Shown one piece after another: positions 20,343-21,238 of a stretch of DNA of 21,238 bases. The translations under genes and the position numbers were made by a program. Source of the DNA: a virus. The stretch is from positions 1 through 21,238 of IMG/VR virus record IMGVR_UViG_3300021962_009340. One strand, written 5' to 3'. Below the pieces are notes generated by a model. That model was not told where the DNA came from and searched no databases. It saw only the letters and a list, made by a program, of their open reading frames with translations. The stretch's first letter is position 1. Every line of letters begins with the position of its first letter.

Positions 20343-21238
20343 ATGTCGATTGTTCTAGTGAAAAGCGGTTCGTATCGCGGCATGCCTGTGATCAATACGC
20401 AGTTCAAATTGGTTCGCGGTTTTCAGACTGGCAAGAAAGGTAGTTACATCACTGTTCGCAATGACGGTGTGTTTACTGACTATGCTGGTATCGATACTGT
20501 GAAGATCAAGGTCGAGGACCAGCATGACTTTGAATTTATTTCAGGTGAAGGTGATATGACACAAGTCGTTCCTCAAGTGCCCGCAGTTGTCGAATCTGAT
20601 GACGAGGCTATGAATCGTATCGCAACACGTTTTGCGATTCTTGACGAGATGTCTAAGGCTACTACCAATGGTGGCATTCGCGCAATGATCGTGAGTGGTC
20701 CCCCGGGCGTTGGTAAGTCGTTTGGTGTCGAGCAGCAGTTAGAAAAGGCGTCAATGTTTGATCGTCTTGCTGGCAAGACACTCAAGTACGAGGTCGTCAA
20801 GGGTGCTATGACGGCGCTTGGTCTCTATGCGTGTCTGTTCAAGCATAGCGATAAGAACCACGTGTTGGTGTTCGACGATTGTGATAGCGTACTCATGGAC
20901 GATTTGTCGCTCAACATTCTCAAGGCTGCGCTTGACAGTGGTAAGCGTCGTCGCATCTACTGGAATAGTGATAGCAATATGTTGCGTCGAGAGGGCATCC
21001 CCGATGCGTTCGACTTCAACGGTTCTTGCATCTTTATCACTAACATCAAGTTTGAGAATTTGAAGAGCAAGAAGTTGCAGGATCACCTCGAGGCACTTCA
21101 GTCGCGCTGTCACTTTCTTGACTTGACGATTGACACCGAGCGTGACAAGTTGTTGCGTATCAAGCAGGTTCATCGTGATACTGATGGTGGTCTGTTCCGC
21201 GACTATCATTTTGAGAATGATGAGAGTGATCAAGTGTT
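20343..21238 (+). CDS. AAA-family ATPase (3' end beyond window)
   Basis: Open frame of at least 298 codons running off the window end. Start ATG 20343 has an ACGGAG RBS 7 nt upstream; an ATG at 20339 is out of frame. Residues 1-90 are an N-terminal domain with no motif I know. The ATPase core has Walker A GPPGVGKS (119-126), Walker B VLVFDD (174-179), and a sensor-1-like CIFITN near 230-235. Such phage ATPases are widespread, but their role (remodelling, replication help or defence evasion) is not settled. Base composition is higher in GC (near 48% in a sampled line) than in most of the window, and codons such as GTC, CGC, CTC and GAC are frequent, suggesting adaptation to host usage or separate origin. 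It is driven by the strong promoter just upstream. Confidence 0.85.
   Translation, partial: MSIVLVKSGSYRGMPVINTQFKLVRGFQTGKKGSYITVRNDGVFTDYAGIDTVKIKVEDQHDFEFISGEGDMTQVVPQVPAVVESDDEAMNRIATRFAILDEMSKATTNGGIRAMIVSGPPGVGKSFGVEQQLEKASMFDRLAGKTLKYEVVKGAMTALGLYACLFKHSDKNHVLVFDDCDSVLMDDLSLNILKAALDSGKRRRIYWNSDSNMLRREGIPDAFDFNGSCIFITNIKFENLKSKKLQDHLEALQSRCHFLDLTIDTERDKLLRIKQVHRDTDGGLFRDYHFENDESDQV

Noticed and set aside
20751-21233. Minus-strand open frame of 160 codons
   Set aside because: It lies opposite the AAA ATPase, which has Walker motifs, an RBS and a promoter. The reverse frame has no recognisable motif and a repetitive Ile/Thr/Val make-up typical of an antisense shadow.
1-21238. CRISPR array, tRNA genes, insertion sequences
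   Set aside because: I found no regularly spaced direct repeats, no cloverleaf with a T-arm, and no transposase motifs on either strand by reading; tRNA scanning software was not available.

Overview
This window looks like part of the genome of a T4-like myovirus infecting a Gram-negative bacterium, probably an aquatic one. The call rests on homologues of T4 proteins recognisable by motif: large terminase gp17 (11534-13087), single-strand DNA-binding protein gp32 (14785-15768), recombinase UvsX (16267-17325), its mediator UvsY (17585-18043) and thymidylate synthase (1-734, cut by the window edge). T4-type late promoters of the form [C/A]TAAATA support it. A spanin pair and a peptidoglycan-degrading endolysin point to a host with an outer membrane. 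I see no photosynthesis genes, tRNAs, integrase, insertion sequences or CRISPR array. Genes are tightly packed, and many overlap by ATGA.

Layout. (1) 1-4216, plus strand: thyA, a small conserved protein, then a sugar/surface-chemistry cassette made of an NAD-dependent epimerase, a radical SAM enzyme with an N-terminal twitch domain, and a DegT-type PLP aminotransferase. (2) 5666-4209, the only minus-strand block: a two-gene spanin unit translationally coupled to a sulfotransferase-like gene. (3) 5707-11287, plus strand: virion and lysis genes. These are a tail-fibre-type protein, two paralogous small proteins with T4-like capsid-targeting N-termini, a methyltransferase, a large fibre/structural protein, a lipoprotein, a holin candidate and a two-catalytic-domain endolysin. 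(4) 11300-14636: a small gene, terminase and a 508-residue unknown. (5) 14637-19375: replication and recombination (gp32, uvsX, uvsY), followed by an AT-rich patch with an SGNH-type hydrolase. (6) 19376-21238: small early genes, each behind a sigma70-like promoter, ending in an AAA ATPase that runs off the window.

The regulatory layer is unusually legible. Late promoters sit at the divergent 5671-5690 junction, at 7777 and at 13097. At 5681 and 7777 the promoter overlaps the 5' arm of a hairpin whose 3' arm covers the ribosome-binding region, as in the T4 lysozyme, soc and gene 49 leaders. Transcripts arriving from upstream would be blocked, while late transcripts starting inside the hairpin would be free. 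Two early promoters (19789 and 20281) share a conserved upstream box. Two others (14670 and 19382) share a 37-nt dyad.

Strongest leads for new biology: the tandem capsid-targeted-protein candidates at 6236-7005, which may be injected; the radical SAM, aminotransferase, epimerase and sulfotransferase chemistry next to lysis genes; and the hairpin-nested late promoters. All are inferences from motifs; no searches or folding programs were run.
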